Assembly: GCF_000424585.1 (NCBI RefSeq)
Contig: NZ_AUKE01000009.1
Location: forward strand, 86,253 to 150,252
DNA: 64,000 nt
Reading direction: 5' to 3'
DNA from: Butyrivibrio sp. MC2013
Lineage (GTDB): Bacteria; Bacillota; Clostridia; Lachnospirales; Lachnospiraceae
Below the pieces are notes generated by a model. It was given only the letters and a program-made list of their open reading frames with translations. It did not search any database and was not told where the DNA came from. Made by a program: the position numbers and the translations under genes. Below, piece after piece: positions 18,511 through 25,984 of the stretch; the first letter of the stretch is position 1, and every line of letters begins with the position of its first letter.

Positions 18511-18575
18511 AGCTGGTAAGTATATTTTTGATACATATGAATATATGCAAATATTTATGAAAGCAGGTTAGAGAA

Positions 18576-19463
18576 ATGGAATATAAGGATTATATGGTAA
18601 GGGCAACAGCAGCAGGAGATCAGATCAGGGCCTTTGCCATCACCAGCAGGGATCTCACAGAAGAAGCAAGAAAGGCTCACGGCAGCAGCCCTATAGTAAC
18701 AGCGGCACTGGGAAGACTCATGAGTGCTTCTCTTATGATGGCTGCCATGACTGACAATGAAGATGACCTTCTCACTGTGAGGATAGAGGGCGACGGCCCC
18801 ATGGGCGGACTCCTTGCAACTGCTGATTGCAAGGGTAATGTCAAAGGCTATGCCACAAATGAGCTGGTGATCATGCCGCCCAATGAGCAGGGCCATCTGA
18901 ATGTAGGCGGCGCTATTGGCAAGGGCTCATTAACAGTTATCAAGGATATGGGTCTAAAGGATCCTTATGTGGGCCAGGTACCCCTCCAGACAGGAGAGAT
19001 CGCCGAGGATATCACCTATTACTATGCTCAGTCTGAGCAGACTCCCTCCTCAGTGGGACTGGGCGTTCTTATGAATCCTGAGAATAATACTGTAAGGGAA
19101 GCCGGCGGCTTTATCATCCAGCTCCTTCCCTTTGCAGCAGATGATGTCATAGATAAGCTTGAGGCTAACCTGAAAAAGTTCAGCTCGGTTACGGACGTAT
19201 TAAGGGAAGGTAAGAGCCCTGAGGATCTATTGAGGATCGTTTTGGAAGGCTTTGACATCAACTTTACTGACAAGAAGGATGTAAACTGGTACTGCAACTG
19301 CTCCAAGGAAAGAATGGAAAGAGGTCTCATCCTCCTGGGCCGCAAGGAACTTGACGATATCATAACCCAGGGCGAAGGGATCGAGACCAAGTGCCGCTTC
19401 TGCAACGAGAGCTACCGCTTCAGCCTTGACGAGATCAAGGCCATGCGCGAGAAATCCAAATAA
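18576..19463 (+). CDS. hslO: Redox-regulated chaperone Hsp33
   Basis: A 295-aa holdase that is switched on by oxidative unfolding. The C-terminal redox switch has all four zinc cysteines: C240-x-C242 and C273-x-x-C276. The N-terminal domain carries GPMGGLLA, GGAIGKGSLTV and AQSEQTPSSVGLGVLM, as in other Hsp33 proteins. AAGCAGG...GAG precedes ATG 18576. It ends just before the long palindrome and converges with the metallophosphoesterase gene. Confidence 0.95.
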   Translation: MEYKDYMVRATAAGDQIRAFAITSRDLTEEARKAHGSSPIVTAALGRLMSASLMMAAMTDNEDDLLTVRIEGDGPMGGLLATADCKGNVKGYATNELVIMPPNEQGHLNVGGAIGKGSLTVIKDMGLKDPYVGQVPLQTGEIAEDITYYYAQSEQTPSSVGLGVLMNPENNTVREAGGFIIQLLPFAADDVIDKLEANLKKFSSVTDVLREGKSPEDLLRIVLEGFDINFTDKKDVNWYCNCSKERMERGLILLGRKELDDIITQGEGIETKCRFCNESYRFSLDEIKAMREKSK

Positions 19464-19482
19464 GGAGACGCTCTGTCAAGCA

Positions 19483-20077
19483 CCCTCGCCCTATCAGGCC
19501 GGCAGCAAAGTCCGCCCCGCTGTTTTCAGCGAAATTATAGCCCCGGGGGATGCTGATATATGCTGCACGAAGACTGTTTGAACAGGTCTGCTCTAGTATC
19601 AGAACCCATTCATCGGCAGATCGACACACGCTCTTGTTTTTCTAAAGTCGAGATCGCTTTCTAAAAAACGCATGGGCCAAATAAACTCACATGACGCTCC
19701 TTGTAATTTGAATAGGTCATGGTCATAGCCCGAGAATCGGGCGATAGCACCAAAAAAAGCATTGAAAATCAAACTGGAACAGCTTGGTTTTCAATGCTTT
19801 TTTGGTGCAGGTGCTTCGCACCGTATGACCATGACAGTTAGAATACTGTGAGCGTCATGCTCAGACAGGTATTCGGCCCATGCGAGAAAGCGATCTTTCT
19901 CCTTAAGAAAAACTAGCGAGCTAAGTGTAAAGATCTGCCGATGAATGGGTATCTGATTCTTGGCAGACCAGTGAGTTTCTGAAGTGCAGCATATGTTTAT
20001 CAGTATCCCCCGGGGCTATAATGCTTTGAGGTGATACAGCGGGGCGGACTTTGCTGCCGGCATGCAGTGGGCGAGGG
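19483..20077. repeat. ~595-bp imperfect palindrome between convergent genes
   Basis: The whole gap between hslO and the metallophosphoesterase gene folds back on itself. Matching blocks run in mirror order: 19483-19491/20069-20077, 19499-19523/20036-20060 (25 bp perfect), 19534-19551/20005-20022 (18 bp perfect) and 19560-19568/19984-19992. Further inward are 19605-19622/19932-19949 (18 bp perfect), 19651-19662/19885-19896, 19670-19678/19875-19883, 19690-19699/19850-19859, 19716-19727/19824-19835 and a centre stem 19747-19768/19788-19808. Each arm has a local hairpin at the same place (GCCCGA-GAA-TCGGGC at 19728-19742; GTGC-TTC-GCAC at 19811-19821). The centre has A- and T-runs on both sides and would terminate both convergent transcripts. 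No coding frame explains it. It could be a large structured RNA, two inverted copies of a mobile repeat, or an elaborate bidirectional terminator. Confidence 0.9.
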
Positions 20078-20090
20078 GGATGGCACTGCC

Positions 20091-20975
20091 TTAATCAAGG
20101 ATCTTGATTGGGGCGAAGTCTACGTAGTCGCCGGAAGAAAGTCTGTAGAGACTGCCGTGATGCTCTCCAAGGATGGAGTCGTCAAAGTGCTCTTTGCCGT
20201 GGGAGTGACCGTAGATAACCTGCTCTGCCTTGTACTTGGAGATCAGGTCGGTTATGGGGCTTGAGAGGTATTCGGTGCAGTCCTTTATGGCGAGGAGTTC
20301 TTTTTGGCTGAGGTTTTTGAGATTGATCACAAGATTCCTGCCTATGTCCACATATCCGTGAGCCCTTAGTATGTCCCTGTTTTTTTCTTTTATGAGTTCT
20401 TCCTGAGCGGGGCTATAGCCTAGAGCTTCGCAGAGCTCATGGGTGGGGGGCCATATGCAGGAGGTTGGAGGATAGTGGAGAAATACGATGTATTTGTCAA
20501 AGCCTGCAGCAGCTGCCTCTTCAAAGGATTTCTTCAGTCTCTTTACTTCTCTTTTTTGGATCCTCCTGAAATGATCGAAGGGATCCAGATTCTCAAAGCA
20601 GTAGCCCTTACTGCCTACCAGGGCATAGCCTTTGTAGCTGTAAAAGTTATCCTGCAGAAACAAGAGCCTGCCTTCAAATTCCTTATTCAGTCTCTCTGTA
20701 TAATTGGATCTCCAGAATCTGTCATGATTGCCGCGGAGCATGATCTTGCGTCCCGGGAGTCCCAGTACAAATTCAAAATCCTGCCTGCAATCTTCAAGGC
20801 TCTTACCCCAGGACAGATCCCCGCCAAGGACGATGGTGTCATCCTCTGTGACAGTAGAGAGCCAGTTTCTCTTTATCTTCTCTTCATGCTCTTTCCAAAT
20901 GGGACTATATATAGTCATATCCCTGGCATCCTCTGCATATGACAGATGCAGGTCACTTAAAGCGTATAAAGCCAT
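20091..20975 (-). CDS. Calcineurin-like metallophosphoesterase
   Basis: A 294-aa two-metal phosphoesterase. The ligand motifs are complete: D-x-H in SDLHLS (8-12), GGDLSWG (51-57), GNHDRFW (82-88), FLHYPP and GHSHG near the C-terminus. The open frame reaches back to TTG 20999, but GGAG upstream and the family-like N-terminus MALYALSDLHL place the start at ATG 20975. There is no signal peptide or membrane segment, so it is cytoplasmic. The substrate cannot be told from the sequence. It is transcribed toward hslO. Confidence 0.9.
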   Translation of the reverse strand: MALYALSDLHLSYAEDARDMTIYSPIWKEHEEKIKRNWLSTVTEDDTIVLGGDLSWGKSLEDCRQDFEFVLGLPGRKIMLRGNHDRFWRSNYTERLNKEFEGRLLFLQDNFYSYKGYALVGSKGYCFENLDPFDHFRRIQKREVKRLKKSFEEAAAAGFDKYIVFLHYPPTSCIWPPTHELCEALGYSPAQEELIKEKNRDILRAHGYVDIGRNLVINLKNLSQKELLAIKDCTEYLSSPITDLISKYKAEQVIYGHSHGKEHFDDSILGEHHGSLYRLSSGDYVDFAPIKILD

Positions 20976-21217
20976 GTTTTTTATTCTCCATATGATCAAA
21001 AATTAGTCTATTATAGTGTGATTATAGCAATATATAATAATGCGTCGATCACTGTTACTGTCCGTTTGCCACTACTTATAAACAGTGAGTAGGCCATATA
21101 ATACTATAATATATATCGATCCATCTTTGCTGAAATAATAATTGATCAAGAAAGGATGCTAATCAGACTCGCAGATACGAACAATGTTGTGAAGTGCTAA
21201 GAGGCATGAGGATGCGT

Positions 21218-21246
21218 TTGACACCCTATTGAATAGGGAGTATATT
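21218..21246 (+). promoter_or_regulatory. Toxin-antitoxin promoter with palindromic operator in the spacer
   Basis: TTGACA (21218-21223), a 17-bp spacer and TATATT (21241-21246) form a near-consensus promoter. The spacer contains the perfect palindrome CCCTATT-G-AATAGGG (21224-21238), well placed for repression by the downstream HTH antitoxin. Confidence 0.75.
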
Positions 21247-21265
21247 TAAGGTAGAAGGAGAAAGT

Positions 21266-21607
21266 ATGACAAGAACATTTATTCAGACAGCGGAGTTCTC
21301 GCGTAATTGGGATAGATTAGGTTTTGATGATAAAGATCTACGATTATTGGAACTTGATATAATGAAGCATCCAGATAAGTACCCAGTAATGCAAGGCACG
21401 GGAGGGCTACGTAAGGCAAGAGTGGCATTAGAAAATAAAGGGAAGAGCGGCGGAGCTAGAGTTTGATATGTTGATTTTGTTTTTGCTGAGACAGTGTATT
21501 TGATTACAGTTTATGGTAAGAATGAAAAAGCTAATCTTTCCAAAGAAGAGCGTAACAACATCAAAAAAGCGATTGAAGCACTTAAGAATAGTCTTGGAGG
21601 TGAATGA
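21266..21607 (+). pseudogene. HigB/RelE-like toxin interrupted by an in-frame TGA
   Basis: The frame opens at ATG 21266 after AGAAGGAG, runs 66 codons to TGA at 21464-21466, and then continues in the same frame for 46 more codons to TGA 21605-21607. The two halves join into a normal 113-aa RelE-superfamily (HigB type) toxin: the first ends KSGGARV, the second starts YVDFVFAETVYLI and contains VYGKNEKANLSKEERN. The interrupted position lies in the conserved core strand. A nonsense mutation, probably of a Cys codon, is the simplest reading and would inactivate the toxin. Readthrough cannot be excluded. The antitoxin gene follows at once. Confidence 0.8.
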
Positions 21608-21608
21608 T

Positions 21609-21941
21609 ATGGGCAACAGTGTATATGAAAGCCTGATGGTAGGATTAAACGAAGCGTTGGCTGATGCTCAGAGCGAGAAGCCAATACTTAAGAGACATAA
21701 GGTTACAGTTGAGCCAGTAAAGGTCTTTGAGGCTGATGAGGTCAAGAAAATCAGAAATTCAACTGGCATGTCACAGAAGATTTTTGCAAGCTATATGGGC
21801 GTATCTGATAAGACTGTTGAGGCGTGGGAAGCCGGAACTAATCATCCATCAGGAGCTGCAAGCAGACTTCTCAGTATGATTGAGATGGATAAGGAACTTA
21901 TTATTAAGTTTCCTTTTGTGACAAACGTAATGGCAAAGTAA
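21609..21941 (+). CDS. HigA-like antitoxin with XRE-type HTH
   Basis: A 110-aa protein with a C-terminal helix-turn-helix: VKKIRNSTGMSQKIFASYM, then SDKTVEAWE, as in the HigA/MqsA-type group where the toxin gene comes first. GGAGG at 21597-21601 fits ATG 21609; the frame is open further upstream, but that part overlaps the toxin. It probably neutralises the toxin and represses the pair through the palindrome at 21224-21238. Confidence 0.88.
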   Translation: MGNSVYESLMVGLNEALADAQSEKPILKRHKVTVEPVKVFEADEVKKIRNSTGMSQKIFASYMGVSDKTVEAWEAGTNHPSGAASRLLSMIEMDKELIIKFPFVTNVMAK

Positions 21942-22021
21942 AATTAAAAATATAGGACTAGTATTCCATTGCATTGGGTGTAAGGGAATAATAGCAGATT
22001 GGTTACTAAAAGGAGGAGCAT

Positions 22022-22723
22022 ATGTCAGCTATTGCTATCATTACTGCCAGAGGGGGATCCAAGCGTATACCACATAAGAATATCAGATCATTTCTTGGTA
22101 AGCCTATTATCAATTACAGTATCGAGGCGGCCCTGGAGTCAGGTGTATTTGACGAAGTAATGGTGTCTACCGACAGCAAGGAGATAGCAGATATTGCCAA
22201 GATGGCAGGTGCTTCTGTGCCTTTTTTGAGATCTGAAAAGACCAGCAGCGATTATGCTACTACTGCTGAAGTGTTAAATGAAGTGCTCCTCAATTACAAG
22301 AGCCTGGGCAAAAAGTTTGACTTTATGTGCTGCATCTATCCCACAGCTCCTTTTGTGACTGCGGATAAATTAAAGAAGGCCATGCTGGAGATGATTGCCA
22401 ATAAGGCGGACAGCGTAATGCCTGTGGTCCAGTTCTCATATCCGCCTCAGAGGGGATATGTCCTTAGAGATGGCAGGATATATTATCAGCATCCGGAGTA
22501 TGCTACCACCAGATCCCAGGATCTGGAGCCTATCTATCATGACGCAGGACAGTTCTATTTCTATAGACTATATGACTGCATCAAATGGAACGGCAGCAGC
22601 TATGTGCCCATAATCGTGCCGGAGACTGAGGTACAGGACATTGACAATATGTCCGATTGGGAGATAGCAGAGCTTAAGTATCAGAGATTTATCAAGTATC
22701 AGAAGTTTGGATCGGTGAAATAA
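22022..22723 (+). CDS. pseF: Acylneuraminate cytidylyltransferase family (PseF-like)
   Basis: A 233-aa nucleotidyltransferase that activates a nonulosonic acid (pseudaminic or sialic acid type) with CTP. The N-terminal ARGGSKRIPHKN nucleotide loop, STDSKEIADIA, the YPTAPF segment and HDAGQFYFYR are typical of PseF. AAAGGAGGAG precedes the ATG. No other pseudaminic or legionaminic acid genes are in the window, so the rest of the pathway must be elsewhere. Only 3 bp separate it from mnmA. Confidence 0.85.
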   Translation: MSAIAIITARGGSKRIPHKNIRSFLGKPIINYSIEAALESGVFDEVMVSTDSKEIADIAKMAGASVPFLRSEKTSSDYATTAEVLNEVLLNYKSLGKKFDFMCCIYPTAPFVTADKLKKAMLEMIANKADSVMPVVQFSYPPQRGYVLRDGRIYYQHPEYATTRSQDLEPIYHDAGQFYFYRLYDCIKWNGSSYVPIIVPETEVQDIDNMSDWEIAELKYQRFIKYQKFGSVK

Positions 22724-22726
22724 TAT

Positions 22727-23809
22727 ATGAGTAAAAAGAAAGTATTAGTAGGAATGAGCGGAGGAGTAGATTCCTCCGTAGCGGCTTTTCTCCTTAAGGA
22801 GGAGGGCTATGATGTTACAGGCTGCACCATGCGCCTCTATGACTATACAGGTATAGGCATGGAAGAGCAGAATACCTGCTGCGGTATCAATGACGTGGAG
22901 GATGCAGCGCAGGCTGCTGCCAGGGCGGACGTGGACTTTAGAGTCATCAATTTCATGACCGAGTTCAGGCAGGAAGTCATGGACAGATTTACTGCGGAAT
23001 ATCTAAGGGGTAATACACCTAATCCCTGTATAGACTGTAACCGCAGGATCAAATTCGGGATCTTTAAACAGTGGGCAATAGATAACGGCTATGACTACCT
23101 AGCTACAGGTCACTATGCCCGCAAGGTATATAAAGACGGCAGATGGTATCTGCAAAAGGCTGTTGACGACAGTCGGGATCAGAGCTATGTCCTCTATCCC
23201 GTTACCCAGGATACATTGTCCATGCTCCTTCTTCCTTTAGGAGGCCTTATCAAGAGCACTGAAGTGAGAAAGATCGCCATGGAGCAGGGCTTTGTCAATG
23301 CTACAAAGCATGATAGTGAGGATATATGCTTTGTTCCTGATGGAGATTATGCCGCTTTTATCAACAGGACTACCAATAGGGAGAGCAGGCCCGGCGAGAT
23401 AGTGGATAAGGAAGGCAAGGTCCTTGGCATGCACAAGGGCGCAGAGCACTATACCATAGGTCAGAGAAGGGGCCTTGGCCTTGCTGTGCCTGAGTCTGTA
23501 TATGTACTTTCCAAGGATATGGAGACCAACAGAGTAACAGTGGGACCTTCAAAGGACCTCTTTAGCAGAGAGTTTAAAATAAGGGATATGTTCTGGATGA
23601 GGCCGGAGCCAAAGGCAGGCGAGAGCTTCCGTGCTTCCTGCAAGGCCAGATACCGCCAAAAGGAAGAACCGGCAGAATTTACCGTAATGGAAGACGGAAG
23701 CGTAACAGTGACTATGGATGAACCTCTCCGCGCCGTGACCACAGGCCAGGCAGCTGTAATATATGACGGCGACCTGGTAATAGGCGGCGGTACTATAACT
23801 TTCATTTGA
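22727..23809 (+). CDS. mnmA: tRNA-specific 2-thiouridylase MnmA
   Basis: A 360-aa PP-loop enzyme that forms 2-thiouridine at wobble U34 of Lys, Glu and Gln tRNAs. The PP-loop SGGVDSS is at 11-17. The two catalytic cysteines lie in NPCIDCNR and EDICFVPDGDY. GQRRGLG and the C-terminal beta barrel are intact. It is co-transcribed with pseF by spacing alone; there is no functional link. Confidence 0.95.
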   Translation: MSKKKVLVGMSGGVDSSVAAFLLKEEGYDVTGCTMRLYDYTGIGMEEQNTCCGINDVEDAAQAAARADVDFRVINFMTEFRQEVMDRFTAEYLRGNTPNPCIDCNRRIKFGIFKQWAIDNGYDYLATGHYARKVYKDGRWYLQKAVDDSRDQSYVLYPVTQDTLSMLLLPLGGLIKSTEVRKIAMEQGFVNATKHDSEDICFVPDGDYAAFINRTTNRESRPGEIVDKEGKVLGMHKGAEHYTIGQRRGLGLAVPESVYVLSKDMETNRVTVGPSKDLFSREFKIRDMFWMRPEPKAGESFRASCKARYRQKEEPAEFTVMEDGSVTVTMDEPLRAVTTGQAAVIYDGDLVIGGGTITFI

Positions 23810-23876
23810 TAATATTAATTAAATATAATATGAGGCTAAAGGTATACTTAATTTTTCGGGAAAAGGAGAGATTTTA

Positions 23877-24362
23877 GTGGAAGATTTAAAGACTATAATA
23901 GATTTTTTGCAGTCAGAGTGTACCTGCTATATCGTGGATTTTCTACCCCGAAAAATGTCTGGGAGCCAATTTTTTGAGTTGGAGGATTATCTTCTTAAAA
24001 CGTATATAGAAGATTTTGCAGCAAAAATATCAAGTATTGTTATTAGATTGATTCATTATTATCCATCAAAAATCTTTATAGTTGAACCATCTAAAAAAGA
24101 TGATACATTTTATAAAGATTATTTGGACAAGGATTTAAGAGATGAACCTTTATCAGAAATAGATGAAATAATTAGACATACTATAATTTATGATGTTTCT
24201 TCATTGCAAATCCTTATAAAAGACAGTGATAAATTAAGCTTAATGAGCATAAATGGTGGATTTTCAGTTGATTTTTATAGCGGGAGTAGTGAAGTGCTTG
24301 AACTGGCAATGCTTCTCGTTGATAATGAAAACTTGTACGTCCGAAAAGCAGATGTATCTTAA
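23877..24362 (+). CDS. Protein of unknown function, AT-rich gene
   Basis: A 161-aa mixed alpha/beta acidic protein. I do not recognise the family. It starts at GTG 23877 after AAAAGGAGAG. There is no signal peptide or membrane segment. The gene is clearly more AT-rich than mnmA or the cobalamin genes and uses AAA, ATA and TTT codons freely, which suggests horizontal origin. Size, acidity and company (another AT-rich orphan downstream) are compatible with an immunity-type protein, but nothing proves it. A strong terminator follows. Confidence 0.65.
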   Translation: MEDLKTIIDFLQSECTCYIVDFLPRKMSGSQFFELEDYLLKTYIEDFAAKISSIVIRLIHYYPSKIFIVEPSKKDDTFYKDYLDKDLRDEPLSEIDEIIRHTIIYDVSSLQILIKDSDKLSLMSINGGFSVDFYSGSSEVLELAMLLVDNENLYVRKADVS

Positions 24363-24378
24363 TTTGTGTGGTTGAGAC

Positions 24379-24430
24379 AGTCAAGTCCTGATTTTGGTGT
24401 AAATTCCAAAAATCAGGACTTGACTCTTTT
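24379..24430 (+). terminator. Terminator after the AT-rich orphan gene
   Basis: A stem of about 19 bp pairs 24379-24397 with 24406-24425 (AGTCAAGTCCTG... with ...CAGGACTTGACT) and is followed by CTTTT. Confidence 0.9.
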
Positions 24431-24484
24431 ACACAAGCAAAAAGCTACTTCAATTGATATGAACACAGATAAGTGGAGATAGTA

Positions 24485-25588
24485 ATGGATAATCTTTTTC
24501 ATCCTTTTGGAATGACACAGGTGATATCTGATAGATGCTTTATTTTGCGCGGAAATCACTTTTTTATTACTGAAAGAGAAGGTGATTTCGTCGTACGTAA
24601 ACAGTCGGGAGAGACATTAGAAGATGTTTCGCATTTTTCAAAAGAGTTTGATTTTATTTTTGATCAGAGTAAAGAAAGACTGTATGCCGTTGAAATTCTT
24701 GGCAAACAACTAATTATAGTGTCAATTCCAGATTTGAATCGATTTGAATTTGGATTATTATCTGAAGAAGAATACATGATTGGAAGCTCAGTGGGAAGCG
24801 ATTATTTGTGTGTGAAAACATGTCGAAATATAACGGATGATGATCAAAAAAAGAGTTTTTACTTTGTTGATTTAAAAACGAGTAAAATTATAGTGTGTGA
24901 GGATGATATATTACTTTATTCTTACAATATGCCTTATATAACAGAATATAGAGATGAGCTGTATATTGTAGCCGAAAATTCACATATAGATCCTTTTGAA
25001 ATTCAAGAGGCATCACGGTATACAGATACAGCATACAAAAATGATGTACTCGTTGTTGGAGTATCAGATTTGATAGCAAATGCTATGAATGGTGAAGCAG
25101 TAGATTGGGAAGTTTTTGCCTCTGCGAATGAGGATGAATATATTCAAATTGCAGCAGTAGACAATTCGAAGCTTGTGTATTTGGAGACAGATGCAGAAGA
25201 AACCAGGACAACTATCAAACAATACGATCTTCAAAGCAGAACTGCAAGGGCAGAATTACTGCTTAAGAGCAGAATTGATAAGGTTATTTATTTAAATGGG
25301 CACTTGTCTTGTATGTACAAGTGGAACAGCTTTGCTAAAACAATAGATTTATACAATGAACATGGCTGCATGATTGCTGAAATAAACTATTCAAAGTTGA
25401 CCAAAGAATATGAAAATGTTGAATTGGAGGATATTGCTTGCGTTTTACAGGATAGATACGTTGTTTTTACCGCAACAGATTACAGTGGTGAGAAATCGTA
25501 TCAACGCAGAGTGGTGTATGATGTGAGTAAAGACAAATATATTGTCTATCAGGATGCTCATCTTGTATTTGATAATATAATACTGTGA
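24485..25588 (+). CDS. Protein of unknown function, possibly beta-propeller, AT-rich gene
   Basis: A 367-aa acidic protein predicted from ATG 24485 (AGTGGAGAT upstream; GTG 24473 would add four residues). It has no signal peptide, membrane segment or recognised domain. Repeating strand patterns of the type D-x-x-x-x-Y-x-V/L and many aromatic-acidic turns suggest a beta-propeller-like fold, but this is only an impression. Base composition matches the preceding orphan and not the cobalamin operon downstream. The two may have been acquired together. Confidence 0.6.
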   Translation: MDNLFHPFGMTQVISDRCFILRGNHFFITEREGDFVVRKQSGETLEDVSHFSKEFDFIFDQSKERLYAVEILGKQLIIVSIPDLNRFEFGLLSEEEYMIGSSVGSDYLCVKTCRNITDDDQKKSFYFVDLKTSKIIVCEDDILLYSYNMPYITEYRDELYIVAENSHIDPFEIQEASRYTDTAYKNDVLVVGVSDLIANAMNGEAVDWEVFASANEDEYIQIAAVDNSKLVYLETDAEETRTTIKQYDLQSRTARAELLLKSRIDKVIYLNGHLSCMYKWNSFAKTIDLYNEHGCMIAEINYSKLTKEYENVELEDIACVLQDRYVVFTATDYSGEKSYQRRVVYDVSKDKYIVYQDAHLVFDNIIL

Positions 25589-25680
25589 TATGCAAATAAT
25601 TGATTAGGAACTGTTCAATCATAATTCAGCATAGATTTGCAAGATACAAATTAATGCTCTATAATCCACTTGTTGATTCA

Positions 25681-25984
25681 TCAGGTGCCGGGGAAGTAAT
25701 AGTACCCGGATAATAGGGAAGCAGGTGCAAATCCTGCACGAACTCGTCACCGTGACGGCCAATGTCATAGTCAGACATAGGGACCGATTGCCACTGTAGC
25801 CGTAGCTATGGGAAGGCCGGTCCTGATGGCCCCAGCCGGGAGACCTGCCTGAATTGAAGATGCGTGCCGCGAGTAATCGGCAATGCGTGTCACTGGTGCA
25901 TTCTTTCAACGTGAATGCGCCTGATGCCTTTTGCCCAAATTTAGCGAGCAAGAGGTTTTTTTATACCCAAAAAGGAGAGGACAA
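25681..25984 (+). promoter_or_regulatory. Cobalamin riboswitch with expression platform
   Basis: The aptamer shows the expected landmarks in order: GGTGCCGG (25684 on), AATAGGGAA-GCAGGTGCAAATCCTGCAC, CACCGTGACGG, GCCACTGTAGCCG, GGGAAGGCCGG and the cobalamin box CAGCCGGGAGACCTGCC (25833-25849). CAGGT near the 5' end can close P1 with ACCTG. A hairpin follows (GGTGCATTC with GAATGCGCC, about 25898-25920), then a T-rich segment before the cbiK ribosome binding site, likely the switching platform. It should lower expression of the whole operon when cobalamin is plentiful. Confidence 0.93.

Noticed and set aside
20031..20264. 77-codon plus-strand frame starting in the right arm of the palindrome
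   Set aside because: Most of it runs antisense through the metallophosphoesterase gene and there is no RBS.
21513..21608. N-terminal extension of the antitoxin frame
   Set aside because: It overlaps the toxin frame and lacks an RBS, whereas GGAGG is placed for ATG 21609.
24379..24430. Long perfect inverted repeat considered as a mobile repeat
   Set aside because: Position right after a stop codon and the T-run fit a simple terminator; no second copy was seen.
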